Below are positions 37,477 to 45,782 of a DNA stretch of 64,000 nt, one piece after another. The stretch spans positions 1 to 64,000 of the forward strand of contig JALHQN010000020.1 of NCBI GenBank assembly GCA_022841915.1, written 5' to 3'. Source of the DNA: Burkholderiales bacterium. Lineage in GTDB: Bacteria > Pseudomonadota > Gammaproteobacteria > Burkholderiales > WYBJ01. Below the pieces are notes generated by a model. That model did no database searches. It was given only the letters and a program-made list of their open reading frames with translations, and was not told where the DNA came from. The first letter of the stretch is position 1; the number at the start of each line of letters is the position of its first letter. The position numbers were made by a program, and so were the translations under genes.

Positions 37477-37735
37477 TAACCGAAGCAACATGATATTCGA
37501 GCCGGCTGGCCCGCGGAACCGCCTCCTGCAGACGCCGACATGGCCGACCGGTGCGCGTTGTCGCCCTGCCGGCGGTCGGATTGCACAGTCGGTCGCAGAC
37601 AGAATTGCCTATACTCGCCCCGAAGCGCGCCTGAAGCACCGGGCGGTCGAGTGAACTACAGTAATACACGCGATGCAAGCGACGCCCGGCATTTCTCCGG
37701 CGCGCCTGTCGGCCGCAAGCAAGCATCCATCACCC

Positions 37736-39190
37736 ATGCGCATGCCCTACCCCCGGTCGTTCTTCGGCCTGCTCGTCCTCGGCTTCGCCCTGGTCCTGAC
37801 ACCGCTGGTCGTCGGTCTGGCAACGAGCGCAGTCTATACGGATCGGCTTGCGGTCCGCGCTCAAAGCGCGCTGCAGCAGGCAGTTCAGGTCACGCAGACG
37901 ACCCGACGCATCGCGGCCGTCGTCCGCGAACTGGAGCGCAGTGCCAAGCAATCGGCGATCCTCGGCGAACGCACCCTGTCCGAACCCTACCTGGCCTGGC
38001 GCAAGCAGCTCATCGGGGCCGTGGCGCAGTTGGCGACTGCGCCGTTCGACCCCGCTCAGCGCGCACGGCTCGCCCGGGTACTCGAGATCGAAGCTGCCGT
38101 CTTCGCAGCGATGTCGGAGGCGTCGGGGCCCGAGCCCCTGGAGGCCGCCAACGCCGGCTTCGACGAAGCCAACCGCCTGACCACTGCAATCATCGACCAA
38201 GGCGATGCGTTGATCGAGCGTGAAAGCCGGTCGATGAACGCGATGGCCGATCAAGCGCAGAAAGTGGTCTACTGGCAGCTGGCGGCCGCCCTCCCTCTGA
38301 TGATCGTGGTGGTTTCCGGCGTGGCGCTGGCGCTGGCGCGGCCGGTGCGCAAACTCGACGCCGCCATCGGCGCCATCGGTGCGGGCCGATGGTCCGATCC
38401 GGTCGGCGTTTCGGGGCCGAGAGATTTGGAGCTGTTGGGCCGCCGCCTGGAGTGGCTTCGTTCCGAGCTGCTCGGACTGGAGCAGCAGAAGAACCGCTTC
38501 CTGCGCCATGTCGCTCACGATCTCAAGACACCGCTGGCCGCCGTGCGGGAGAGCGCGGACCTGCTGGTCGAGCGCTTCAGCGGCCCGCTATCGCCCACGC
38601 AGCGGGAACTGGCCGAGATCCTGCAACGCAACGCTCTTGAACTGCAGCGCTTGATCGAAGATCTGCTGCTGCTCGGTGAAGCGCAGTTTCGCCGCATGAG
38701 CGTCGAACTCGCCGACGTGGACTTCCCGGCGATCGTGGAGCAGGTCCGCTCGGACCACGAACTCGCCGCCCGCGCCAAGAGCCTGACGGTGACGCTCGAA
38801 CTCGACACGGACGCCTCCCGCTTCGTCGCCGACCAAGACAAGCTGCGGGTAATCCTGGACAATCTCCTCTCCAATGCCATCAAGCACTCGCCTGCGGGCG
38901 GCACGATCGAAATCATGGCCCAGCAAGCAAACGACGCCATTACGATCGGGGTGCATGATCAGGGCCCGGGCATCAGGCCTGAAGACCGGGAGAAGGTCTT
39001 CGATCCGTTCTACCAGGGCCAGACCCGAGGCAACGGCATCGTAAAAAGCAGCGGTGTGGGCCTGTCCATCGTGCGCGAGTATGCGTTGGCCCATGGCGGC
39101 AAAGCATGGGTGGCGGACGACGAGCGCGGCGGAGCCCGGCTTTGTGTCAGCTTGGCACGCTCGAGCACCGGCACCGCGGAGAGCCCATGA
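37736..39190 (+). CDS. glrK: Sensor histidine kinase, GlrK/QseE type
   Basis: A 484-residue membrane histidine kinase. Transmembrane segments lie at about 9-32 and 181-201, with a 150-residue helical periplasmic sensor between, then HAMP (about 202-250), HisKA with the phospho-accepting histidine H261 (FLRHVAHDLKTPLAAV), and HATPase (NLLSNAIKHSP, DQGPGIRPEDREKVFDPF, GVGLSIVREY). The gene order with a QseG-like lipoprotein and a sigma54 regulator identifies it as GlrK/QseE. The start is uncertain (37736, 37742 or 37673); I chose the one closest before the first membrane segment. It ends with an ATGA overlap with the next gene. Confidence 0.88.
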   Translation: MRMPYPRSFFGLLVLGFALVLTPLVVGLATSAVYTDRLAVRAQSALQQAVQVTQTTRRIAAVVRELERSAKQSAILGERTLSEPYLAWRKQLIGAVAQLATAPFDPAQRARLARVLEIEAAVFAAMSEASGPEPLEAANAGFDEANRLTTAIIDQGDALIERESRSMNAMADQAQKVVYWQLAAALPLMIVVVSGVALALARPVRKLDAAIGAIGAGRWSDPVGVSGPRDLELLGRRLEWLRSELLGLEQQKNRFLRHVAHDLKTPLAAVRESADLLVERFSGPLSPTQRELAEILQRNALELQRLIEDLLLLGEAQFRRMSVELADVDFPAIVEQVRSDHELAARAKSLTVTLELDTDASRFVADQDKLRVILDNLLSNAIKHSPAGGTIEIMAQQANDAITIGVHDQGPGIRPEDREKVFDPFYQGQTRGNGIVKSSGVGLSIVREYALAHGGKAWVADDERGGARLCVSLARSSTGTAESP

Positions 39191-39744
39191 AGAAGAAACT
39201 GATTGCGGTCTGCCTGGCGAGCGCGCTGCTCTCGGCCTGCGCCACCAGACCGCCGGACGAACCGGTGTTGCCGGTGCCGAGCGAGCCGCCCCCCGTCGCG
39301 ACCACCCTCCCGGCCCCGAAGGCCGAAGAAGAACGACCGTTGCCGGCCCCCGTCGTCGTCAAAAGCGGGGCCGTGCGGGCGATCGAGTACTTTACAGGTA
39401 CGCGGCAGCGGCCCGCGCGCGAACTGCGCACCGAGTACGAGGCGGTACGCAGATCGTTCGCCAACACGCGCTCGGATTACGATCGCGTTCGTCTGGCCTT
39501 GTTGCTCAGCCTGCCCAACGCCCCATTCAATGACGAAAATCAGGCCCTGGAGTTGCTGGAGCCCCTTTCGCGCGATGTGGGCAACGAATACAACGGCCTG
39601 GCACAATTGGTAACGACCTTGCTGGCCGAGCAGCGCCGGCGCACCTACCAGGCGAGCGCCCTGCAACAGAAACTCGATCGCATCAAAGCACTGGAGCAGG
39701 AAATGCAACAACGCGCCGCCACTCCGGAGTCCAAGAAACGATGA
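39187..39744 (+). CDS. qseG: QseG-like outer-membrane lipoprotein
   Basis: A 185-residue lipoprotein precursor: basic start MKKKLIAVCLASALLSAC with lipobox LSAC (cysteine at residue 18), then a proline-rich linker and a helical domain with LRTEYEAVRRSFANTRSDYDRVRLALLL and a C-terminal coiled coil. In enterobacteria QseG lies between qseE and qseF and interacts with the sensor kinase. Start and stop both overlap their neighbours (ATGA at each end), so the three genes are tightly coupled. Sequence similarity to enteric QseG is low, and the name rests partly on context. Confidence 0.75.
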   Translation: MKKKLIAVCLASALLSACATRPPDEPVLPVPSEPPPVATTLPAPKAEEERPLPAPVVVKSGAVRAIEYFTGTRQRPARELRTEYEAVRRSFANTRSDYDRVRLALLLSLPNAPFNDENQALELLEPLSRDVGNEYNGLAQLVTTLLAEQRRRTYQASALQQKLDRIKALEQEMQQRAATPESKKR

Positions 39745-41096
39745 CCGCTCCTGCCCGCATCCTGATCGTGGACGACGATCCCGACCTCCTGAGGCTGCTC
39801 GCGATACGCCTCGAAGGCGCCGGTTATCATCCCATCGCCGCCGAAAGCGCGGAGAAGGCCCTGGGGCTCTTGGCGGTCGAGCGGCCCGCAGTCGTGATCA
39901 CCGATATACGCATGGGCGGCATGGATGGACTGGCGCTGTTCGACGCGGTCCATCAGAGTTATCCGAGCCTGCCCGTGATCATCCTGACCGCCCACGGCAC
40001 CATTCCCGATGCCGTGGCCGCAACCCAGCGCGGTGTCTTCGGCTTCCTCACCAAGCCGGTCGATTCCAAGCATCTGCTCGACGAGGTGAGCCGCGCCGTT
40101 CGCGTTTCGTCGCACGCCGCCGCCGAGCGGCACGACGAGATGGGCGTGCTGACGGGCATCGCGACCAGAAGCTCACGCATGCAGGAATTGCTGGCCAAGG
40201 CGCGTCTGGTCGCGCCCACGGAAGCCAGCGTGCTGATCCTCGGTGAGAGCGGCACCGGCAAGGAATTGCTCGCGCGCGCCATTCACCAGGCAAGTTCACG
40301 CCGCGACAAACCCTTCGTCGCGATCAATTGCGCTGCGATACCGGCCGAGCTGCTCGAATCCGAGCTGTTCGGCTACCTGCGCGGCGCCTTTACCGGCGCC
40401 ACCCGCGACCACGACGGCCTGTTCGCCGCCGCCCACGGCGGCACCTTGCTGCTGGACGAAATCGGCGACATGCCGATTGCCTTGCAGGCGAAGCTGCTGC
40501 GTGTGTTGCAGGAACGCCAGGTCCGTCCGCTCGGCTCGACCTATGCGCGGGAGATCGATGTCCGACTCGTCTCCGCCAGCCACCGGGACATCGAAGCCGC
40601 GGTGGCCTCCGATCAGTTCCGCGAGGATCTCTACTACCGGCTGAACGTGGTGACCCTGCGCGTGCCATCGCTTGCCGAACGGCGGGACGACATCGCGCTG
40701 CTGGCCAATCACTTCCTGCGCGAACTGGCTGCCCAGTACGGCCGCAAGCTCAATGGTTTCGCCCCCGATGCCCTGGCCTCGCTGGTTGCGGCCGACTGGC
40801 CGGGCAACGTACGTCAGCTGCGCAATGTGGTCGAGCAGGCAGTCGCCCTCGCGACCACCGCGCTCGTGCCGGCGAGCCTCGTCGACGAGGCCATCAGCCA
40901 TCAAAGCAAGCAGTTCACTTCCCTGGAGGAGGCGCGACGCCGGTTCGAACACGATTACCTGGTGCAGTTGCTCAAGATCACGGCCGGCAACGTGACCCGA
41001 GCATCCCGGCTTGCGCGCCGCAACCGCACGGAGTTCTACAAGCTTCTGCAGCGGCACAAACTCGAACCCGCGGCCTTCAAGGCGCACGCCCGCTAG
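39741..41096 (+). CDS. glrR: Sigma54-dependent response regulator, GlrR/QseF type
   Basis: A 451-residue NtrC-family regulator. The receiver domain (1-120) has the acidic pocket D11-D13, phospho-acceptor D55 (VITDIRMGG) and K105. The AAA+ domain (about 135-375) has Walker A GESGTGKE (168-175), the sigma54-contact loop GAFTGA (215-220), Walker B GTLLLDEIG and the R-finger region. The C-terminal Fis-type HTH shows ITAGNVTRASRLARRNRTEFYKLLQRH. It should activate sigma54 promoters when phosphorylated by the neighbouring GlrK. In enteric bacteria targets include the sRNA gene glmY; none is visible here. Confidence 0.93.
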   Translation: MTAPARILIVDDDPDLLRLLAIRLEGAGYHPIAAESAEKALGLLAVERPAVVITDIRMGGMDGLALFDAVHQSYPSLPVIILTAHGTIPDAVAATQRGVFGFLTKPVDSKHLLDEVSRAVRVSSHAAAERHDEMGVLTGIATRSSRMQELLAKARLVAPTEASVLILGESGTGKELLARAIHQASSRRDKPFVAINCAAIPAELLESELFGYLRGAFTGATRDHDGLFAAAHGGTLLLDEIGDMPIALQAKLLRVLQERQVRPLGSTYAREIDVRLVSASHRDIEAAVASDQFREDLYYRLNVVTLRVPSLAERRDDIALLANHFLRELAAQYGRKLNGFAPDALASLVAADWPGNVRQLRNVVEQAVALATTALVPASLVDEAISHQSKQFTSLEEARRRFEHDYLVQLLKITAGNVTRASRLARRNRTEFYKLLQRHKLEPAAFKAHAR

Positions 41097-41179
41097 CGAC
41101 TGAGCCCGAGCAGCGCGAGACCGGACCGGGATCGGCTAGACTTGCACACGGTCACGCTCGACCGCCCGGGTTACGCTCG

Positions 41180-41932
41180 TCAAAAATCGCCCCAAAGCGC
41201 CTGCAACGCGGCCAAGGCCGCCAGCCCCGCCGTCTCGGTCCGCAGCACCCGCGGCCCCAGTCGCACCGGCGTGAATTCGTAGTGCAGGGCGAGTTCCATC
41301 TCTTCGTCGGTCAATCCGGCCTCGGCCCCGGCGAGCAGTTCCATCGAGCCGGTGGGCGCCCCGAGCTCGGAAAGTCGCTGTGGCGCCGTCGGTTGGAGCA
41401 CCAGCCGATGCGCCGACTGCCGAGGTTCGGCTAGCCAAGTCGTGAACTCGACCAAGGGTCGCACCTCGGGCACCCGATTGCGGCCACATTGCTCGCACGC
41501 GGCATTCACGACGCGTTGCCAATGCGCCACACGCCGCTCGGCCCGCTCGCCTTCGAGGCGGACTTTCGTGCGTCGGGTCGAGAGCGGTTGCACCCAACCG
41601 ACGCCGAGTTCGACCGCCTTCTGCAGCGTGAACTCCATCCGCTCGCCTGCCGAGACCGCCTGCAACAGACCGACCTGGAGCGACGACTCCCGCTCGATGT
41701 CGTCGAACCGGGTCAGACGCACCCTGACCCCGGCGCGCTCGATGGTGCGTATGGCGCCGTGATGCTCGCCGCCCGTGCCGTCGAAAAGCACGACCTCGTC
41801 GCCGATCTTCAGGCGCAGCACGCGTCCGAGATGATGCGAACTTGCCTCGTCCAGGCAGACATCTCGCCCGACTTGCAGGCGTTCGCGATGGTAAACTCGA
41901 GGGGATCTCATAGTAGATAGACGGCCGTTCAT
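41180..41932 (-). CDS. rsmE: 16S rRNA (uracil(1498)-N(3))-methyltransferase
   Basis: The enzyme methylates N3 of U1498 in 16S rRNA with SAM. The N-terminal PUA-like part has RVYHRERLQVG and HHLGRVLRLKIGDEVVLFDG; the C-terminal SPOUT knot has KAVELGVGWVQPL, NAACEQCGRNRVPEV, and the GAEAGLTDEE and LGPRVLRTETA loops that bind SAM. I place the start at 41932 (MNGRLSTMRSPRV), with AGG 6 nt upstream; 41911 (MRSPRV) is the alternative. The frame is open further upstream but that is the complement of the next gene. Divergent from the IMPase-family gene. Confidence 0.93.
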   Translation of the reverse strand: MNGRLSTMRSPRVYHRERLQVGRDVCLDEASSHHLGRVLRLKIGDEVVLFDGTGGEHHGAIRTIERAGVRVRLTRFDDIERESSLQVGLLQAVSAGERMEFTLQKAVELGVGWVQPLSTRRTKVRLEGERAERRVAHWQRVVNAACEQCGRNRVPEVRPLVEFTTWLAEPRQSAHRLVLQPTAPQRLSELGAPTGSMELLAGAEAGLTDEEMELALHYEFTPVRLGPRVLRTETAGLAALAALQALWGDF

Positions 41933-41963
41933 GCTGGCCTGCGATTCGCAGATCCGCACAATC

Positions 41964-42830
41964 ATGGCACACCCGCCTGCCCAATCCAACGTGTCCTCAT
42001 CGAACGCAGCCGATAACTCTGCCCAGCAACGAGCCGACGCCCGCATGCTCGAACCGCTGATCGAGGTGGTGCGCGGGGTCGCCTCCAGAGAGATCATGCC
42101 GCGCTACCTCAAGGTTGCGCACAGCCGCAAAGCCGATGGCAGCCTGTTCACCGAGGCGGATATCGCCGCCCAGGAAGCATTGAAGCTCGGCCTGTGCAGC
42201 CTCATCGACATACCGGTCGTCGCAGAGGAGATGACCCAACAAGAGCAGGCCGAACAATGGCTGGAGGGTGCCGCGGGCCTGTGGTGCGTGGATCCGATCG
42301 ACGGCACGTCCAACTTCGTCAACGGCCTGCCCTATTTCGCCGTATCGGTCGCATTGATGCGCCACGGCCGACCGGTGCTGGGGGTGGTCTACGATCCGGT
42401 CGCCGACGAAGCGTTCTATGCCGCCAGCGGCCAGGGTGCGTTCCTCAACGGCGAACCGCTGCCGATCAAGACCGCGTTTCCCAGCCTGAGGAACGCGATG
42501 GCCGGCGTCGATCTGAAACGACTCGATCATGCACTCGCACGGCACCTGGTGTCGGCGCCGCCCTACATGTCCCAGCGCAACTACGGTGCGAGCGCGCTGG
42601 AGTGGTGCTACGCGGCGGCTGGCCGTTACGACGTTTACCTGCACGGGGGCCAACGCCTGTGGGATTACGCTGCAGGTGCGCTCATCATGACCGAGGCCGA
42701 GGGCCAGATATGCGCGCTGGAGCAGGACGATTTCTGGCAAGCCCCGTTGTGGCGCCGTTCGGTCATCGCCGCGCTGGACCCGAGCCTCTTCGCGTCCTGG
42801 AAATCGTGGCTGCGGGCGCACCTCACGTGA
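41964..42830 (+). CDS. Inositol monophosphatase family protein
   Basis: A Mg-dependent phosphatase of the IMPase/CysQ/histidinol-phosphatase superfamily, 288 residues from 41964. The metal site is visible: FTEADIAAQE, VAEEM, CVDPIDGTSNFVNGLPYFAVSVAL (WxDPIDGT motif, here CVDPIDGT) and the C-terminal LWDYAAGALI (WDxAAG). The substrate could be inositol phosphate, histidinol phosphate or another sugar phosphate. The start is uncertain: 41931, 41964 or 42045 are possible, and none has a strong ribosome-binding site. It is followed 40 nt later by trkA. Confidence 0.85.
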   Translation: MAHPPAQSNVSSSNAADNSAQQRADARMLEPLIEVVRGVASREIMPRYLKVAHSRKADGSLFTEADIAAQEALKLGLCSLIDIPVVAEEMTQQEQAEQWLEGAAGLWCVDPIDGTSNFVNGLPYFAVSVALMRHGRPVLGVVYDPVADEAFYAASGQGAFLNGEPLPIKTAFPSLRNAMAGVDLKRLDHALARHLVSAPPYMSQRNYGASALEWCYAAAGRYDVYLHGGQRLWDYAAGALIMTEAEGQICALEQDDFWQAPLWRRSVIAALDPSLFASWKSWLRAHLT

Positions 42831-42870
42831 TGCCGAAAACCGCCTTCCATCCGATCGCGGCGCAACGACC

Positions 42871-44274
42871 ATGAAGGTCATCGTGCTCGGCGCCGGCCAG
42901 GTCGGCTCCACGGTGGCCGAGAGCCTCGTCTCGGAAGCCAACGACATCACCGTCGTCGACACCAATGCGGGTCGCCTCGCGCAGTTGCAGGATCGCCTCG
43001 ATCTGCGCACGGTCGTCGGCAATGCGAGTCACCCCTCGGTGTTGATCCGCGCCGGCATCGAGGATGCCGACATGCTCGTGGCCGTCACGCAGAGCGACGA
43101 AACCAACCTGGTCGCCTGCAAGCTCGCGCGCAGGCTGTTCAACACGCCGACCCGCATCGCCCGAATTCGCGCCACCGATTACCTGGACCATCCGGAGATC
43201 TTCGACGACGACAACTTCGCGGTCGACCTGGCGATCTGTCCCGAGCAGATCCTCACCGACTACATCGTCAAGCTGATCGAGTTTCCCGAAACGCTGCAAG
43301 TGCTCGAGTTCGCGGGCGGCCGCGTCTCGCTGGTCGCGGTGCTCGCCTTCCACGGCGGCCCCCTGGTGGGCCAGCAACTGCAGGAGATCCGCCGCCACAT
43401 GCCGCACATCAACACGCGCGTGGCGGCGATCTTCCGGCGGGACAGCCCGATCATCCCCGAGGGCAACACCGTGATCGAGGCCGGCGACGAGGTCTTCTTT
43501 CTCGCCGCCCGCGAGCACATCCGCGATGTCCTGCGCGAATTGCGGCGCATGGACAAGCCGGTCCGGCGCGTCATGATCGGCGGCGGCGGCAATATCGGCC
43601 GCCGACTGGCGAACGCGCTCGAAGAGCGCTATCAGGTCAAGATCATCGAGTACAACAAGGCCGGGGCGGAGCGCCTGGCTTCCGATCTGAACAGCACGCT
43701 GGTGATCTCGGGCGACGTCACCGACGAAGAATTGCTCGAGTCCGAGAACGTCGACGAGATGGACGTCTTCTGTGCCGTCACCAACGACGACGAGAACAAC
43801 ATCATGTCCTCGCTGCTCGCCAAGCGCCTGGGCGCGCGGCGAGCCATCGCGCTCATCAACCGCAGCTCCTACGTCGATCTGGTGCAAGCGGGGCAGATCG
43901 ACATCGCCATCTCTCCCGCCCAGGCGACGATCGGCAGTCTGCTCGCCCACGTGCGCCGCGGCGACTGCGTGGCCGTTCACTCGCTGCGCAGGGGCGCGGC
44001 CGAGGCGCTGGAACTGATCGCGCACGGCGATCGCAAGTCATCCAAAGTGGTGGGCCGCAAGGTCGAGGAGATCGATCTGCCCAAAGGCGCGACCATCGCA
44101 GCGATCGTGCGCAGCACGGTCACGAAGGCGGGCCATCCCGCCACCGACGAGGTCATCATCGCCCATCACGACACGTTGATACAGGCCGAAGACCATGTGA
44201 TCGTGTTCGCCGTCACCAAGCGTATCGTGCCTCGCGTCGAAAAGCTGTTCCAAGTGGGCGTGGGGTTCCTCTGA
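42871..44274 (+). CDS. trkA: Trk potassium uptake system, NAD-binding regulatory subunit TrkA
   Basis: A 467-residue peripheral membrane protein that gates the TrkH potassium channel. It holds two RCK repeats, each with a Rossmann domain (first VIVLGAGQVGSTVAESL with the D of TVVDTN; second VMIGGGGNIGRRLANAL) and a TrkA_C domain (around 135-220 and 375-460). Length is normal. The partner gene trkH follows after 50 nt, and together they should import potassium. Confidence 0.97.
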   Translation: MKVIVLGAGQVGSTVAESLVSEANDITVVDTNAGRLAQLQDRLDLRTVVGNASHPSVLIRAGIEDADMLVAVTQSDETNLVACKLARRLFNTPTRIARIRATDYLDHPEIFDDDNFAVDLAICPEQILTDYIVKLIEFPETLQVLEFAGGRVSLVAVLAFHGGPLVGQQLQEIRRHMPHINTRVAAIFRRDSPIIPEGNTVIEAGDEVFFLAAREHIRDVLRELRRMDKPVRRVMIGGGGNIGRRLANALEERYQVKIIEYNKAGAERLASDLNSTLVISGDVTDEELLESENVDEMDVFCAVTNDDENNIMSSLLAKRLGARRAIALINRSSYVDLVQAGQIDIAISPAQATIGSLLAHVRRGDCVAVHSLRRGAAEALELIAHGDRKSSKVVGRKVEEIDLPKGATIAAIVRSTVTKAGHPATDEVIIAHHDTLIQAEDHVIVFAVTKRIVPRVEKLFQVGVGFL

Positions 44275-44324
44275 AAGCCGGCGTCTACTCCAGGCGCCGG
44301 CCCCGTCTGCCGCATTGCTGAACC

Positions 44325-45782
44325 GTGGCGACACTTCTCACCGTAGCGCCGCTACTCGGGCTCATCGCCATGTTCATGAGCCTGTCGCATCTGCTGCCCC
44401 TGGCCGTATCGATGACGCTGCAGGACGGCGCGTCCGGTGCGTTCATCCTCTCGATGACGATCAATTTCGCCACCGGCGGTGTGCTCTGGTTCGCCACTCG
44501 CCGCTTCAAGCGCGACCTGAAGCCGCGCGACGGCATCGCGCTGGTCATCGCGGTATGGGTGGGCGGGGCAGCATTTGCGACGGTTCCGCTGATGCTGTCG
44601 CTGCCGCAGCTTTCGTTCACCGATGCCTATTTCGAAGCCGTTTCCGGACTGACCGCGAGCGGCGGCACTGTCTTGGTCGGATTGGATCACCTGCCTGCCT
44701 CCCTCAACGTCTGGCGAGCCGAATTGCAGTGGCTCGGCGGAATGGGCGTGTTGGTACTGGCGGTGGCCATCCTGCCGCTGCTCGGCGTCGGCGGCCGGCA
44801 GGTGTTTCTGTCCGAGATTCCCGGGCCGATGAAGGACGCCCGCCTCACCCCGCGGATCACGGAAACAGCGAAGGTGCTTTGGACGGTCTACGCCGTCCTG
44901 ACGTTGGCATGCATGCTTGCCTACAAGTTCGCGGGCATGGACTGGGTGGATGCGCTGATCCATGCCTTCACGACCATGGGCTTGGGCGGTTTCTCATCGT
45001 ACGACGCCAGCATCGGTTACTTCGATTCACCGATGATCGAGTTGGTGGCCATCGTCTTCATGACGATCGCGGGCATCAATTTCGCCACCCATTTCGTCGC
45101 CTGGCACACGCGCAGTGCGACGGCCTACCGGCGCGACTCGGAGGCTCTGACCTTCGTGTTCGTCCTGGTGGCCAGCATCATCCTCGTGGCCCTGTATCTG
45201 TGGGCGAACGGCACCTATACAGAGCTCTCGACAGCCGTCCGCCACGCAGCCTTCAACACAGTGTCGGTCGCAACGACGACAGGCTACTCGAACACGGACT
45301 ACGCGCTATGGCCGTTCTTCGCGCCCCTGTGGATTCTCTTTCTGGGCAGCTTCGCCGCTTGCTCGGGCTCGACCGGGGGCGGCATCAAGATGATCCGCGC
45401 GATCATTTTGTACCGACAGATCTACCGGGACATGGTGCGCATGCTGCATCCGAGCGCCATCGTTCCGGTGAAGATCGCCGGCCAGGTCGTGCCCGGGCGT
45501 GTGATCGTCGCGGTGCTCGCGTTCTTCTTCGCCTGGATCGCGAGCCTGGTCGTCGGCACGCTGCTACTCACGGCGACCGGGCTGGACATCTTGACGGCGT
45601 TCTCCGCAGCTACCGCCTCGCTGTGCAATATCGGTCCGGGGCTCGGGGCAGTCGGGCCTGCCGGCAACTTCGCCTCCCTCACCGATTCGCAGATATGGAT
45701 TTGCACCGGCCTCATGCTGCTCGGGCGGCTGGAACTCTTCACCGTGCTGGTGTTCTTCACGCCCGCCTTCTGGCGCAAATAG
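44325..45782 (+). CDS. trkH: Trk potassium uptake system, membrane subunit TrkH
   Basis: A 485-residue integral membrane protein of the Trk/Ktr/HKT family. Four pseudo-repeats each carry a pore helix with a selectivity glycine: SGLTASGGTVL, FTTMGLGGFSSY, ATTTGYSNTDY and the fourth in the NIGPGLGAVGP segment; GGGIKMIRAIIL follows repeat three. The start is the GTG at 44325 (VATLLTVAPLLGLIAMF), consistent with the family N-terminus; an ATG at 44370 is the alternative. Its stop is immediately followed by the stop of convergent phrB with no base between. Confidence 0.95.
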   Translation: MATLLTVAPLLGLIAMFMSLSHLLPLAVSMTLQDGASGAFILSMTINFATGGVLWFATRRFKRDLKPRDGIALVIAVWVGGAAFATVPLMLSLPQLSFTDAYFEAVSGLTASGGTVLVGLDHLPASLNVWRAELQWLGGMGVLVLAVAILPLLGVGGRQVFLSEIPGPMKDARLTPRITETAKVLWTVYAVLTLACMLAYKFAGMDWVDALIHAFTTMGLGGFSSYDASIGYFDSPMIELVAIVFMTIAGINFATHFVAWHTRSATAYRRDSEALTFVFVLVASIILVALYLWANGTYTELSTAVRHAAFNTVSVATTTGYSNTDYALWPFFAPLWILFLGSFAACSGSTGGGIKMIRAIILYRQIYRDMVRMLHPSAIVPVKIAGQVVPGRVIVAVLAFFFAWIASLVVGTLLLTATGLDILTAFSAATASLCNIGPGLGAVGPAGNFASLTDSQIWICTGLMLLGRLELFTVLVFFTPAFWRK

